Counted from the first letter of the stretch, positions 33,183 through 42,666 are shown. The stretch is DNA of 64,000 nt from Pseudomonas paraversuta (GCF_904063065.1 NZ_CAJFCL010000013.1:25190-89189); one strand, 5' to 3'. Program-made: numbers and translations. Notes: generated from the sequence alone by a model not told the origin.

Positions 33183-34390
33183 GCTCCCTGAAGTATCAAT
33201 GCGCCCTGCTCACTCATCACCCCACCGGTGCCTGAGACATACACCGTGTCGCACTGCGCAAGCTGACGCTCGCCCGCCTCGCCGGCGATCTGGGTTACTG
33301 CCTCGATCACCTGCGACATGCCGCCGGCGGAACCGGCCTGGCCAAAGCTGAGCTGGCCGCCATGGGTGTTCATCGGGAAATCGCCACGCCAGGTCAGGTC
33401 GTGTTCACGGACAAAACTCATGCCTTCACCCTTGGCGCAGAAGCCTGCGTCTTCCAGGGTCAGCAAGGCAGTAATGGTGTAGCAATCGTAGATTTGTGCA
33501 GCATCCACATCCCCGGGCTTGAGCCCGGCCATGTCGAACGCCCGGCGCGAAGCAGGACCAATCGGGGTTTGCACCATGTCGGCGGCATAGGACGGCGACT
33601 TGAACGCCAGATGCTCACCGAAACCGGTGATATACGACGGCCGCTTGCGGGCACGGGCAGCCACTTCCTTCGAAGCAATAATCAGCGCTGCACCGCCGGC
33701 CACCGGCATCACGATCTCCAGTACATGCAACGGATCGGCAACTTTCTTGCTCGCCAGCACTTGCTCGATGGTCAACGGCTGGCCGTAAAACATCGCTTGG
33801 GGGTTGTACTGCGCGTTAGTGCGCTGATCCACAGCGATTTTTGCCAGTGCCCGCGGGTCATAGCCATATTGCGCAGCGTAACGCTGGGCAATCATGGCGT
33901 AGCCGGTGTTCTGGCCCATGTGGCCGTAGGGTAAATCGAATTCGGCTTCGGGTGCCCCGAAGGCGGTGCTGTGGCCGCCGAAGCGCATGGCCCGGGCCAT
34001 CCAGCTCGGGTCTTCGTCCGGCCCCAGCGGCGCCATGCGTGCAGGCAATACGCAGAGCACCGCCTGGCACAGACCCAGCTCGATGGCTGCCGCCGCGCGC
34101 CAGACCATGCCCACCGAGGTACAGCCACCAAGGTCGACCACTTCGGCAAAGTTCAAGCGCAAGCCCAGGTATTCGGCGGCCATGGCAGGCACGAACACCG
34201 AAGCTTCATGAAACTGCGGGCCGTTGATTACCAGCCCGTCCAGGTCCGAGGCTTGCAAACCGGCATCGCGCAAAGCTTGCGCGGCCAGATCTGCAACCTG
34301 CTCCAGATGGAACATGCGCGGCGCCGTTGCGTATTTTTCCGGTTTGTACTGAGCGCTGCCGACAATGGCCGCGTGACCTTTAAGACCCAT
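33179..34390 (-). CDS. Thiolase-fold steroid side-chain aldolase (Ltp2/Sal-like)
   Basis: A 403-residue lipid-transfer-protein-type thiolase. The conserved tyrosine signature of Ltp2-like aldolases is present (QIYDCYTITALLTLED) with the NTHGG motif (FPMNTHGGQLSFGQAG) and VSGTGGVMS at the end. The usual thiolase nucleophile is replaced by GGCTSVG in this class. Ltp2/Sal enzymes cleave the 3-hydroxyacyl-CoA side chain by retro-aldol reaction, releasing a short acyl-CoA and a C22 aldehyde or 17-ketosteroid. The partner hydratase follows immediately. Confidence 0.85.
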   Translation of the reverse strand: MGLKGHAAIVGSAQYKPEKYATAPRMFHLEQVADLAAQALRDAGLQASDLDGLVINGPQFHEASVFVPAMAAEYLGLRLNFAEVVDLGGCTSVGMVWRAAAAIELGLCQAVLCVLPARMAPLGPDEDPSWMARAMRFGGHSTAFGAPEAEFDLPYGHMGQNTGYAMIAQRYAAQYGYDPRALAKIAVDQRTNAQYNPQAMFYGQPLTIEQVLASKKVADPLHVLEIVMPVAGGAALIIASKEVAARARKRPSYITGFGEHLAFKSPSYAADMVQTPIGPASRRAFDMAGLKPGDVDAAQIYDCYTITALLTLEDAGFCAKGEGMSFVREHDLTWRGDFPMNTHGGQLSFGQAGSAGGMSQVIEAVTQIAGEAGERQLAQCDTVYVSGTGGVMSEQGALILQGA

Positions 34391-34427
34391 AGGTTTCTCT
34401 CTTTTATCGGTTCACATTTGCCCCGTT

Positions 34428-34517
34428 GGGGGAGCCGGCTTGCCAGCGATGCAGACCCTGCGCCCTGCCATACATGCTGCAGCGATCCAATCGCGGGCAA
34501 GCCCGCTCCCACAGGGG
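34428..34517. repeat. REP pair of the second family (GGAGCCGGCTTGCCAGCGAT)
   Basis: GGGGGAGCCGGCTTGCCAGCGAT and an inverted partner (ATCGCGGGCAAGCCCGCTCCCACA) lie between the thiolase (34390) and the DUF1302 gene (34528). Same core family as the copies near 47600 and 47820, different from the AGGAGCGAGC family. Confidence 0.85.
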
Positions 34518-34527
34518 CATACCTTGA

Positions 34528-36189
34528 TTAGAACGTGTACTTCATCGAGAACGTGGCGTAGTCACGGTCTGCCAGCGGACGGTAGATCGGATCCGGCGAG
34601 CCCAGGTACGCGATGTACTTGAACGACATTTCCAGATTGCTCAGGTACTTGAACGTAGTGCCCGCACTAAGACGGCGGTCACCGGCCACCCCGGCGATGG
34701 TCCCGGACATCGGTGCAGCACCGCTGAACACGTTGGAGAAGGTAAACGGCACCTCAAGGTCCCAGCCCTGAAACACACCCGGGTAACTGAACGATGCGCC
34801 CACGGTATAAGCGCTTGAAGAACGGGTTCTCCAGGCCGAGGAGGTTTTGTAGGTGTAATCATTGGACGGCTGAATCGCCCCGGCATACGGAGGAGCAACA
34901 GGCAGGCCCAACAGATTCGGCGCACCTGACACATCATCCACATCATCCACGCGTACGGTGACGATCTCACCGGTCAGCGTGGTCTGGCTGGCCCATGGCC
35001 TGTCACCCAGGATTCGCATGGCCGAGAGCTGCAACTGCTGGCCTTTGCCGCGGGTCGGCACCGGACCCAGACCGGTATTGACCATCACCGGGGCTCCGTC
35101 GCGGTAAGACCATTCAGCCCCCAGCTGGTATTCACCCAACTTGGTGGCGGCACTGATACCGGTCAGCTTGATATCTTCGAAATACTCAACCTTGTAGCCG
35201 TTGGTGGTGTAGGCATACTGCCCATTGCCCAGGGCCAGGGGTTGATAGCCAACCAGCGCTGTGGCCGGGTTTTTATCGTGGTACACCACATGGAACAGCG
35301 ACAGTTCCAGGTCGGTAGTCGGGCGGTAGCGGATTTGCGCACCCCACTGGCCGCTGTCACGGGGTTCGTCGGTGCCCATGTAATTGATCCGCGAGCCGTT
35401 GGCCCCGAGAATGAATTCGCGTCCAGGGCCGATCACGTCAGAGGTCGACAGATAGCTGCCCACTGGCGGCAGCTCGGTACCCTTCCACTCGTACTGCACG
35501 TAGCCGCCCAGGGTAATTTCCGGGTTGATGCGGTAAGACGCCGAGAACTGGCCCACCGGCAACAGCACTTCCTTGACCTCAACCCCGGGCTGCGCAGCCT
35601 TGACCGCATCGGACGGGTTCTGTACCCCGTTCACGCCCGGGTAGTAAAGGCTTTCGCCCCAGGACTCGATATGCCGACCGGCCTTGACGTCGAGCATGGT
35701 GTCATTGTCAAAGCGCCAGCCGCCAAACACATAGGCGTCGAGCAAGCGGGTGCGGCCACCGCTGTAATACTTGGTGTCGCTGGTGAACTCATCGTTGCTC
35801 CCGGTCTTGTTGACCGTCGACGGCGAGTTGTTGTCGTTGGAGCGGTGGTAAACATCGTCATAGAAGGTACTGGCACGGACCACAGCGCCGTAGTTGTCCT
35901 TGCGCAAAATCATTTCGCCCAGGGCACCCACGCGGTTGGTGGTGAGACTGTGCTGATCGAAGTTGCGGTTCGGATCATCGACGTTGATGCCCATCAACCT
36001 GTTACTGGGGTCACCCAGGCGCATACCGATGCCGTAACTGGTGGTCACCGACCAATCGATGGTGGTGCCGTCATCAAACTCAATAGTGTCCCCCGCCCAC
36101 ACCGGGCTGGTTACCAGCGCAACGGCGACTGCCAGGCCCGTGACCTGAAAGTTGTGCCCAAGACATTTATTGTTGTTTTTATTGATCAC
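34528..36189 (-). CDS. DUF1302 outer-membrane beta-barrel protein
   Basis: A 553-residue protein. GTG at 36189, seven bases after AGGAG, is preferred to the frame's upstream ATG: it gives a basic N-terminus and a signal peptide ending SPVWA-GD. The mature part is beta-rich with alternating hydrophobic strands, ends with an aromatic residue (SMKYTF) and matches DUF1302, outer-membrane proteins that usually co-occur with DUF1329 proteins (here at 47944) in clusters for hydrophobic substrates. A role in steroid passage or surface handling is inferred. Confidence 0.87.
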   Translation of the reverse strand: MINKNNNKCLGHNFQVTGLAVAVALVTSPVWAGDTIEFDDGTTIDWSVTTSYGIGMRLGDPSNRLMGINVDDPNRNFDQHSLTTNRVGALGEMILRKDNYGAVVRASTFYDDVYHRSNDNNSPSTVNKTGSNDEFTSDTKYYSGGRTRLLDAYVFGGWRFDNDTMLDVKAGRHIESWGESLYYPGVNGVQNPSDAVKAAQPGVEVKEVLLPVGQFSASYRINPEITLGGYVQYEWKGTELPPVGSYLSTSDVIGPGREFILGANGSRINYMGTDEPRDSGQWGAQIRYRPTTDLELSLFHVVYHDKNPATALVGYQPLALGNGQYAYTTNGYKVEYFEDIKLTGISAATKLGEYQLGAEWSYRDGAPVMVNTGLGPVPTRGKGQQLQLSAMRILGDRPWASQTTLTGEIVTVRVDDVDDVSGAPNLLGLPVAPPYAGAIQPSNDYTYKTSSAWRTRSSSAYTVGASFSYPGVFQGWDLEVPFTFSNVFSGAAPMSGTIAGVAGDRRLSAGTTFKYLSNLEMSFKYIAYLGSPDPIYRPLADRDYATFSMKYTF

Positions 36190-36269
36190 TCTGCCTCTCC
36201 TGATTAGCGACCCTCTGGCCGCCTCGATGGGTTCAAGCGTCATTGCGTTCTGCAGCGCATATACCCTGC

Positions 36270-37355
36270 TCATGACAACTGAAGCGGGTCGAACTTCACG
36301 ACTCCTGTCCCGGCCTGCGAATAGCGATGCAGCCCTCCCTGAACCTCACGAACGAGCGCCCCCTCGGCCATGAGGTAATTGGCGTGAGCCAACGTCTCCC
36401 CAACCGCCATCAGCTCGTCAAAACGACCTGACAGTTTTTTAAACAACACCGCCATCATCTCCAGCGCCGTGAGCGGTTGCGCACAGGCCTGGTGCAGTTG
36501 CTGCAAATGGTTCAGATGGTGGTCACGCAACTGGTCCAGGCGCAGATGCAAATTGCAAAACGGCCGTTCATGGGCCGGCAGCACCAACACGCTGTCGGGA
36601 ATGACCCGCAGCCGCTCGATGGATGCCAGCCAGTCGCGCAATGGATTGGCCTCGGGCTCCGTGACGTAGACGGCGATGGTTGAAGTGATGCGCGGCAACA
36701 CTTGATCGCCAGAAATCAGCAAGCCGTCATCAGCGGCATACAGACATGCATGCTCCGGTGAATGACCATTGCCCATCACCACCTGCCAGCGCCTGCCGCC
36801 AATCGTCAGCTCGCTGCCATGCTGCAACCGGATAAACCCGGCCACCAACTGCGGCCGAAAATGCTCACCCTGGATCAGCGGCAACAAGGCTGCCGTGCGC
36901 TCGGGACTGAAACCGGCTTTCTGATAAAAATCGACAAAAGCCCAATCAGGTGTCTTCGCCATCGGCGGGCCATGGTGCAGAGCTTCAAACTCACCATGGG
37001 TCATCAGCACCGGACACCGAAAACGCTCGGCCAGCCACCCCACCACACCGGTGTGATCGCTGTGAAAATGGGTACAGATCACCGCTTTGAGCGCCAGGCC
37101 CTGGAACACGTCGACAAATACCTGCTCCCATACCTCACGACACTGATCACTGTTGAGGCCCGTATCCACCGCCACCCAGCCGTCGCCATGGCGCAGCAGG
37201 TACAGGTTGATATGGTCCAGGCCAAAGGGCAGCGGCATGCGCAGCCACAACACACCCTCGGCCACCTCTTGCACCTGCCCGCTGGCCGGCGCCTGAGGCC
37301 ACGGGTAGCGCAGGCCGTCACGCCATTCATGGCCCCGGGCGTCGATTTCACTCAT
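36270..37355 (-). CDS. Metallo-beta-lactamase-fold hydrolase
   Basis: A 361-residue protein starting at MSEIDARGHE (37355), overlapping the ligase stop by 8 bp. The zinc-binding motif CTHFHSDHTG is intact and further ligands fit GHSPEHACL and SGDQVLP. A C-terminal helical extension (about 290-361) resembles that of hydroxyacylglutathione-hydrolase/LACTB2-type thioesterases. In a CoA-based pathway it could be a thioesterase or lactonase rescuing CoA. Co-transcribed with the ligase and DUF1302 genes. Confidence 0.85.
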   Translation of the reverse strand: MSEIDARGHEWRDGLRYPWPQAPASGQVQEVAEGVLWLRMPLPFGLDHINLYLLRHGDGWVAVDTGLNSDQCREVWEQVFVDVFQGLALKAVICTHFHSDHTGVVGWLAERFRCPVLMTHGEFEALHHGPPMAKTPDWAFVDFYQKAGFSPERTAALLPLIQGEHFRPQLVAGFIRLQHGSELTIGGRRWQVVMGNGHSPEHACLYAADDGLLISGDQVLPRITSTIAVYVTEPEANPLRDWLASIERLRVIPDSVLVLPAHERPFCNLHLRLDQLRDHHLNHLQQLHQACAQPLTALEMMAVLFKKLSGRFDELMAVGETLAHANYLMAEGALVREVQGGLHRYSQAGTGVVKFDPLQLS

Positions 37356-39210
37356 GACTGCTGCCCACAAAAGGTGCCAGCCCGGCCCGGGCCAGCACTT
37401 GCAGCGAGTACGGCTGATAGGTACGGGTGCTTTCGTCACGCACGAACAGCGGATCGGCAAACAGGCCCGGGGCGTAGCCCTGACGCTGCAAATCGACCTT
37501 GCGCAACTTGAAGGTGCTGGTCATGTCAGCCGTCGCTGAGACCCGCACAAACATCGGCGCCGCATAACGTGGCAAGCGCGCTTCGGTCAGGTCATAGAAC
37601 GCCTGGGGATCAAAGGTGTGGCCGGCCTGCATCAGGATCGCCGCCATGCCCGCCCGGCCTTCGTGTTCCGGCACTTGCACGCCATACACATTGATCAGTT
37701 CCAGTCCCGGCAAGTCACTGAGGGTATCGGCGACTTCCAGGGTGGAAACGTTTTCGCTTTTCCAGCGAAAGGTATCGCCGATACGGTCGACGAAATAGAA
37801 ATAACCGTCGTCGTCATAGCGCAACAGATCGCCGGAACTCCAGTACGCATCTCCGGCCTGGAACACGTTGCGGCGGATCTTGCTTTCGCTGGCAGCGGCG
37901 CTGGTATAGCCCTCGAAACGCCCCCCGCCGATCTGCGGATGATTGACGATGAAACCCATCGCCTCACCCACTTCACCCGGCTGACAGAGCTGATAGAAAC
38001 CCTGTTCGTCCCGTGGATGGGTGTCACTTTCAACGTCGTAGCGCACCAGCCGCAGATTGGTCCGGCTCCAGTCCGGTACCCGGCCGCACGAGCCCACATA
38101 GTTGTCGACGTTGATCAGATTCGCGTTGGCCTCGGTGGCGCCCCAGCCTTCAAACACCTGGATCGGGCCGAAGCGCTCAAGCCAGCGCTGCCACGACTCG
38201 GACGTCAGGCCGGCGCCGAGCATGTAACGCAAACTGTGCTCCCGCTCCCCGGCCACTACGGGCTGGTTGAGCAAGTAGCGGCAAATTTCACCGATGTACT
38301 GGAACACCGTGATGTTATTGCGGCGTACGTCCTGCCAGAACTCACGCACACTGAACTTGCGCCGCACCACAATGCTGGCACCGACACGCAATGCGGTAGA
38401 GGTCACCGAAGTCGCCGCAGCTCCGTGGTACAGCGGCAGGCAGCAATAAAACACGTCCTGGGCAGTGGCCCCCATGGTGACTTCCATCACATCACCCGAA
38501 GACATCCAGCGCATATGGCTGTAGCGCGCAGCCTTGGGCAAACCGGTGGTGCCCGAGGTGAAAATCAGCAAAGTGGTGCTTTCAGCCGTAATGGCTGCGC
38601 GCACTTCACGGGCAAAAGCTGTGTCCGCAGCGCGGGCAATCTGCTCGCTAAAGCTCTGGTCGACACAGGCCGGCAACACGCGGTCGTGGGGGTTTTCCGG
38701 ATCTTCAATCAACCACCACGGCACATCCGGCAAGCCTTCGGTGGACAACAGGTTGTCCAGGCATTCCTCACCGACCACCACGGCCTTGGCCTCAGTGGTC
38801 TGCAGTGCGTGCACCAGCGGCTTGCCATTAACCTGGGTATTGATAAACGCCACCACGGCGCCAAGCTTGACCAGGCCAAACCAGCAGAAAAAGAACTGCG
38901 GGCGGTTTTCCATGGCAATCGCGCACACATCACCGGGGCGCAGACCCTTGTCGTAAAACACCCGGGCCATGCGATTGGCCTGGGCGTCGACCTGGGCATA
39001 GCTATATACATCAGTGCCGTAGATCAAAAATGGTCGTTGGGGAAAGCTGCGGGCCTGCGCCTCAAGACGATCGGCCAGGGTGTACAGGTCCGCCGGCTTG
39101 ATCTGCGCGCTGGCTGCCGAACGCAGGTCCAGCAGCTCCTGAGTCTGCTCGCGAGGTACTGGCTGTTGCCGGGGTGCCACGGGCGTGCTGAAACGCGACA
39201 TATCGTTCAT
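37348..39210 (-). CDS. FATP-type very-long-chain/bile-acid acyl-CoA synthetase
   Basis: A 620-residue adenylate-forming ligase. The P-loop is IFTSGTTGLPKAA, followed by YCCLPLYHGAA, the motif EGWGATEAN, and SSGDLLRYDDDGYFYFVDRIGDTFRWKSENVST, the long signature of the fatty-acid-transport-protein (SLC27) subgroup that includes human bile acyl-CoA synthetase. It probably activates the steroid carboxylate to its CoA ester to start side-chain degradation. Start ATG overlaps the OYE stop (ATGA). Confidence 0.88.
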   Translation of the reverse strand: MNDMSRFSTPVAPRQQPVPREQTQELLDLRSAASAQIKPADLYTLADRLEAQARSFPQRPFLIYGTDVYSYAQVDAQANRMARVFYDKGLRPGDVCAIAMENRPQFFFCWFGLVKLGAVVAFINTQVNGKPLVHALQTTEAKAVVVGEECLDNLLSTEGLPDVPWWLIEDPENPHDRVLPACVDQSFSEQIARAADTAFAREVRAAITAESTTLLIFTSGTTGLPKAARYSHMRWMSSGDVMEVTMGATAQDVFYCCLPLYHGAAATSVTSTALRVGASIVVRRKFSVREFWQDVRRNNITVFQYIGEICRYLLNQPVVAGEREHSLRYMLGAGLTSESWQRWLERFGPIQVFEGWGATEANANLINVDNYVGSCGRVPDWSRTNLRLVRYDVESDTHPRDEQGFYQLCQPGEVGEAMGFIVNHPQIGGGRFEGYTSAAASESKIRRNVFQAGDAYWSSGDLLRYDDDGYFYFVDRIGDTFRWKSENVSTLEVADTLSDLPGLELINVYGVQVPEHEGRAGMAAILMQAGHTFDPQAFYDLTEARLPRYAAPMFVRVSATADMTSTFKLRKVDLQRQGYAPGLFADPLFVRDESTRTYQPYSLQVLARAGLAPFVGSSHE

Positions 39211-40280
39211 GGCGTCACCGTCTCGCTCTGCGGGTAATCGCTGTAGCCTTCAGGACCTGGCGAATACAGGGTTTTGCGATCGAAGCGGGCCAGAGGCAAG
39301 CCCCGGCGCAGGCGCTCCACCAGATCCGGGTTGGCAATAAAATGCCGGGCGAACGACACTGCCTCGCCCTGACCGGCCTGCAAGGCAACCTCGGCCGATG
39401 CGCCGTCAAAACCGTCGTTCAAAATAAGTCCGCTGCTGCAATGGCGCTGCGCCAGGGCGAAGGCATCCAGCTCGGCCAGGGGCGAGCGCATGATATGCAC
39501 GTAGGCCAGACCCAACGGCTCGGCGGCCCGGCACAGGGCTTCGGCGGTGGCCAGCGGATCTTCGTCGCTGATGTCATTGAACGGGTTGCCCGGGCACAGG
39601 CGCAACGCCACACGCCCGGCACCGATGGCCGCAGCCATGGCGGTCAGTACTTCAGCAGGGAAACGCACGCGGTTTTCGACACTGCCGCCATAGCGGTCTT
39701 CACGCAGGTTGCTGCCCGAGGCCATGAACTGCATGGGCAGGTAACCGCTGGTGCAGTGCAACTCAACCCCGTCAAAACCCGCTTCACGGGCATTCAGGGC
39801 CGCCTGGCGATACTCATCGATCACCCCGGCAATGTCTTGCAGCGACAAAGCCTGTGGCTCGTCGCTGTCCACCAGCCCGGCCTGATCGGTAAACAACTGG
39901 GTGCGCGCGCGCAACGCCGAAGGAGCAACGGTTGCAGCGCCTGCAGGTTTGTTCTGGGCACAGGAAGCACGGCCTACGTGCATCAACTGCAGCACGATCA
40001 GGCCGCCTTCGGCGTGCACCGCATCGGTCACGGCCTTCCAGGCGCGAATCTGTTCGGCGTTGTAGATGGCCGGGGTCCGGCAATAGCCCAGACCATTGGC
40101 CGAAGGTGAAGTGCCTTCGGCCACAATCAGACCGGCCGAGGCCCGCTGACGGTAGTACTCGACCATTTCCGCGGTAGGTACCCCGTGCTGATCGGCACGG
40201 CTGCGGGTCATGGGCGCCATGACGATCCGGTTGGCCAGTTCAAGGTCACCCAGGCGTACGGGTTCAAACAAAATGCTCAT
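39207..40280 (-). CDS. Old-yellow-enzyme family NADH:flavin oxidoreductase
   Basis: A 357-residue single-domain OYE starting at MSILFEPVRL (40280) after GGAG. Features: IVMAPMTRSRA, LQLMHVGRAS, GFDGVELHCTSGYLPMQFM (the usual second active-site His of HxxH/N becomes HCTS), YGGSVENRVRF, and RHFIANPDLVERL. OYEs reduce activated C=C bonds conjugated to a carbonyl. Placed beside a dehydratase-like NTF2 protein, it may reduce the double bond left after loss of a ring hydroxyl. The true substrate is unknown. Confidence 0.87.
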   Translation of the reverse strand: MSILFEPVRLGDLELANRIVMAPMTRSRADQHGVPTAEMVEYYRQRASAGLIVAEGTSPSANGLGYCRTPAIYNAEQIRAWKAVTDAVHAEGGLIVLQLMHVGRASCAQNKPAGAATVAPSALRARTQLFTDQAGLVDSDEPQALSLQDIAGVIDEYRQAALNAREAGFDGVELHCTSGYLPMQFMASGSNLREDRYGGSVENRVRFPAEVLTAMAAAIGAGRVALRLCPGNPFNDISDEDPLATAEALCRAAEPLGLAYVHIMRSPLAELDAFALAQRHCSSGLILNDGFDGASAEVALQAGQGEAVSFARHFIANPDLVERLRRGLPLARFDRKTLYSPGPEGYSDYPQSETVTP

Positions 40281-40290
40281 AACGGGCTCC

Positions 40291-40920
40291 TTAGCGCACG
40301 CGTATTTTCGGTGCGCCAGCCCCACGGCGCAGGGTGGCAAGAAAGTGTTCCACCGGAGCGGCGCTGGCCACTTGCGGCAACTGATCCTTGTCCGGGCGTC
40401 TGGCCCAGAATTCGGTCCAGGACGGGAACAGATCGTGGAAGGTCCCGGCATAGGGTTCGCGCCCCGGCCAACGCATTTTTTGCGTGCCGATCGGCGGCTT
40501 GTTGAGGTCGCTGGCGTACCAGTAGCACGGCAAGCGACGACGGAAATACCAGCGCCCCTGCATGCGCTCGTAGTCATCCCAATAGAGCATTTGCATGGTC
40601 ACCCACTCGGGACCGGTCTCGTGCTCGTTCTTGGAATACACCACGCCCACCGCATGGTCTGGATCGGTGAACTCGATCAGGTGCTGACCCAGGTGGTGCG
40701 AGGTGCCATGGAACTGGTCGCGCAGGGTGTCATCGACCCAGGCTTTAAGGTGCGCGCGTCCGGTTTTTTCGCGACCGACGCGGATGTCTTCGGCAAACAG
40801 ATTGACGTGGGCATCGAGGTCGCGCATGTCCAGCGACAACGAATATTTACCGGCCAGCTGACGGATTTCTTCAATCGATTCCAGGCGGTCAAGCCGGGCA
40901 AGCAAGGCGTTCTGTTCCAT
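40291..40920 (-). CDS. NTF2/SnoaL-like protein resembling bile-acid dehydratase BaiE
   Basis: A 209-residue alpha+beta cone protein with AAGGA before the ATG. The N-terminal helix LESIEEIRQLAGKYSLSLDMRD resembles that of BaiE and preserves its Tyr-x4-Asp spacing; His in TSHHLGQHLIEF aligns with the catalytic His by eye. The position of BaiE's second Asp appears to be Asn here. BaiE removes the 7-alpha hydroxyl of bile acids; related NTF2 proteins in aerobic degraders eliminate C7 or C12 hydroxyls. A ketosteroid isomerase role is less likely because of length. Neighbours are two SDRs and an OYE. Confidence 0.7.
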   Translation of the reverse strand: MEQNALLARLDRLESIEEIRQLAGKYSLSLDMRDLDAHVNLFAEDIRVGREKTGRAHLKAWVDDTLRDQFHGTSHHLGQHLIEFTDPDHAVGVVYSKNEHETGPEWVTMQMLYWDDYERMQGRWYFRRRLPCYWYASDLNKPPIGTQKMRWPGREPYAGTFHDLFPSWTEFWARRPDKDQLPQVASAAPVEHFLATLRRGAGAPKIRVR

Positions 40921-40929
40921 AAAAAGTCC

Positions 40930-41703
40930 TTATTCCAGTACCGTGTACAACTCGCTGCTGCGCCCGCCATCTACCGGCAAGCTGGCACCGGTGATGTACG
41001 AGGCTTCGTCGCTGGCCAGAAACAGAATGGCGTTGGCCACTTCCAGGGGCTGGCCGACGCGCTTGAGCGGGATCAGTTTTTCGGTATTGAGCCGGGTCTT
41101 GTCGTCGGTCAGCATGCCGGCGGTGGCCGGGGTCTCGACGATGCCGGGAATCACCACGTTGCAGCGGATGTTGTGACTGGCACCTTCACTGGCGGCCGCG
41201 CGGCTGAAGTTGATCACCGCCGCCTTGGCAGCGGAATATCCGGCCATCCACGGCGTGCCGAACAGCCCGCAGATCGAGGCAATATTGATGATCGAACCGC
41301 TGCCCTGGACCCGCATCAGGCCCATTGCCGTGCGGGTGCCCCAGAACGTGCCGTCGACCGTGGTTGAAAAGTTGGAATGCCAGTCGGCGGTGCTAGTGCT
41401 GTCAATTGCGCCCCAGCTGTAGGCCATGGCGTTATTCACCAGAATGTCGAGGCGGCCATTGCGCTCAGCGGCAGCGCCGATGGCACCGACATAGGCGGCT
41501 TCATTGCTGACATCGGCCACCGCACATTCAGCACGACCACCGGCATCGCGAATCTGTGCCGCTACGGCTTCCAGCGGCTCGATGCGGCGACCGCAGAGCA
41601 CCACCAACGCACCCTCCTGGGCAAACCGCAGGGCGGTAGCCGCGCCAATGCCCGAGCCTGCGCCGGTGATAAATGCAACCTTGCCTTGTAAACGAGTACC
41701 CAT
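40930..41703 (-). CDS. Short-chain dehydrogenase (candidate hydroxysteroid dehydrogenase 1)
   Basis: A 257-residue classical SDR preceded by AGGAGAG. Cofactor motif TGAGSGIGAAT, NNAM, catalytic Ser in NIASICGLFG and Tyr/Lys in YSAAKAA; C-terminus VDGGRSSELYTVLE. Such enzymes oxidise ring or side-chain hydroxyls of steroids. Located between a second SDR and the BaiE-like protein, it may convert a 7- or 12-hydroxyl to the ketone. The substrate is inferred from context only. Confidence 0.88.
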   Translation of the reverse strand: MGTRLQGKVAFITGAGSGIGAATALRFAQEGALVVLCGRRIEPLEAVAAQIRDAGGRAECAVADVSNEAAYVGAIGAAAERNGRLDILVNNAMAYSWGAIDSTSTADWHSNFSTTVDGTFWGTRTAMGLMRVQGSGSIINIASICGLFGTPWMAGYSAAKAAVINFSRAAASEGASHNIRCNVVIPGIVETPATAGMLTDDKTRLNTEKLIPLKRVGQPLEVANAILFLASDEASYITGASLPVDGGRSSELYTVLE

Positions 41704-41733
41704 GCTCTGCTCTCTCCTGTCGGTGCCCCGGGG

Positions 41734-42468
41734 TCAGATAAACGCCATGCCGCCGTTGACCGCGAGGTTTTGCCCGGTGATGAAGCCGGCGTCTTCGCTG
41801 GCCAGAAAGGCAGCGACGCGGGCGATTTCTTCGGTTTCACCCATGCGTCCCAGAGGGATGGCCTTGAGCATGCTTTGCATCCAGTCATCCGGGATGTCGG
41901 CCATCATCGGAGTGTTGGTCGGGCCCGGAACAATGGTGTTGACGCGAATGCCGTTGGCGGCCAGCTCACGGGCCATGCTGCGGGTCAGCCCCATTACGCC
42001 GGCCTTGGCCGCGCAGTAGTGGCTTGGACCTTCGCCGGTCAGGGCCGAGGTGCTGGAGATATTGATCACCACACCCGGGGTGGCGGCCTTGAGCATCAAT
42101 TTCACGGCTTCACGGCTGCAGAAAAAAGTGCCGGTGAGATTCACCCCGATCACCCGCTGCCAGTTCTCGTCCGGTGTCTCGGCGAATGCATCAATGGAGC
42201 CGATGCCGGCGTTGTTGACCAGAATGTCGAGGCTGCCGAAGCGCGCCTGTACAGCGGCCATGGCGGTCGCCACCGAGTCACTGTCGGCGACGTTGCAGAT
42301 CACGGCCAGCGCCTTGTCGCCCAGCCCTTCAATGGTCTGGTTGGCCGCATCGAGGTTGATATCGGCCGCCACTACCACTGCGCCCTGCTCGGCGAAATGG
42401 CGCACAATCGCCCGGCCCATGCCTTGCCCTGCACCGGTCACAAACGCAACTTTATTCAGCAACTTCAT
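41734..42468 (-). CDS. Short-chain dehydrogenase (candidate hydroxysteroid dehydrogenase 2)
   Basis: A 244-residue classical SDR starting at MKLLNKVAFV (42468) after GGGAGA. Motifs: TGAGQGMGRAI, NNAG, Ser in ISSTSALTG, YCAAKAG (YxxxK), C-terminal VNGGMAFI. It heads the leftward operon SDR-SDR-NTF2-OYE-ligase-MBL-DUF1302 and lies 87 bp downstream of a copy of the shared 17-bp element. Pairing of two SDRs suggests oxidation then stereochemical re-reduction of one hydroxyl. Confidence 0.88.
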   Translation of the reverse strand: MKLLNKVAFVTGAGQGMGRAIVRHFAEQGAVVVAADINLDAANQTIEGLGDKALAVICNVADSDSVATAMAAVQARFGSLDILVNNAGIGSIDAFAETPDENWQRVIGVNLTGTFFCSREAVKLMLKAATPGVVINISSTSALTGEGPSHYCAAKAGVMGLTRSMARELAANGIRVNTIVPGPTNTPMMADIPDDWMQSMLKAIPLGRMGETEEIARVAAFLASEDAGFITGQNLAVNGGMAFI

Positions 42469-42555
42469 GGTGTTTCTCCCACCTGCCAGATGTCGGCCGC
42501 CCGTAAGCCGTGGGCGGTGCATGGGGACAATCATTGACTGGAGGAAAAAGCTGAA

Positions 42556-42572
42556 CATCGTCCGATGGGACT
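42556..42572 (-). promoter_or_regulatory. Cluster-wide 17-bp element, copy 2 (SDR-led operon)
   Basis: Minus-strand reading: AGTC-CCATC-GGACGATG, 87 bp before the SDR start at 42468. It shares a 275-bp divergent intergenic region with copy 3, which faces the MFS gene. Confidence 0.75.
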
Positions 42573-42666
42573 AAGCACCGAACCGCAGGCAGCAAGCTTG
42601 TCCGGGATGGCAGCAATGGACTGCAACAAATACCGCTTCAGTGATCAGGCCCCCTGAGCCACAGCT

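Noticed and set aside
37618..39237. 539-codon open frame on the plus strand
   Set aside because: Opposite the FATP-type ligase; no motif or start context.
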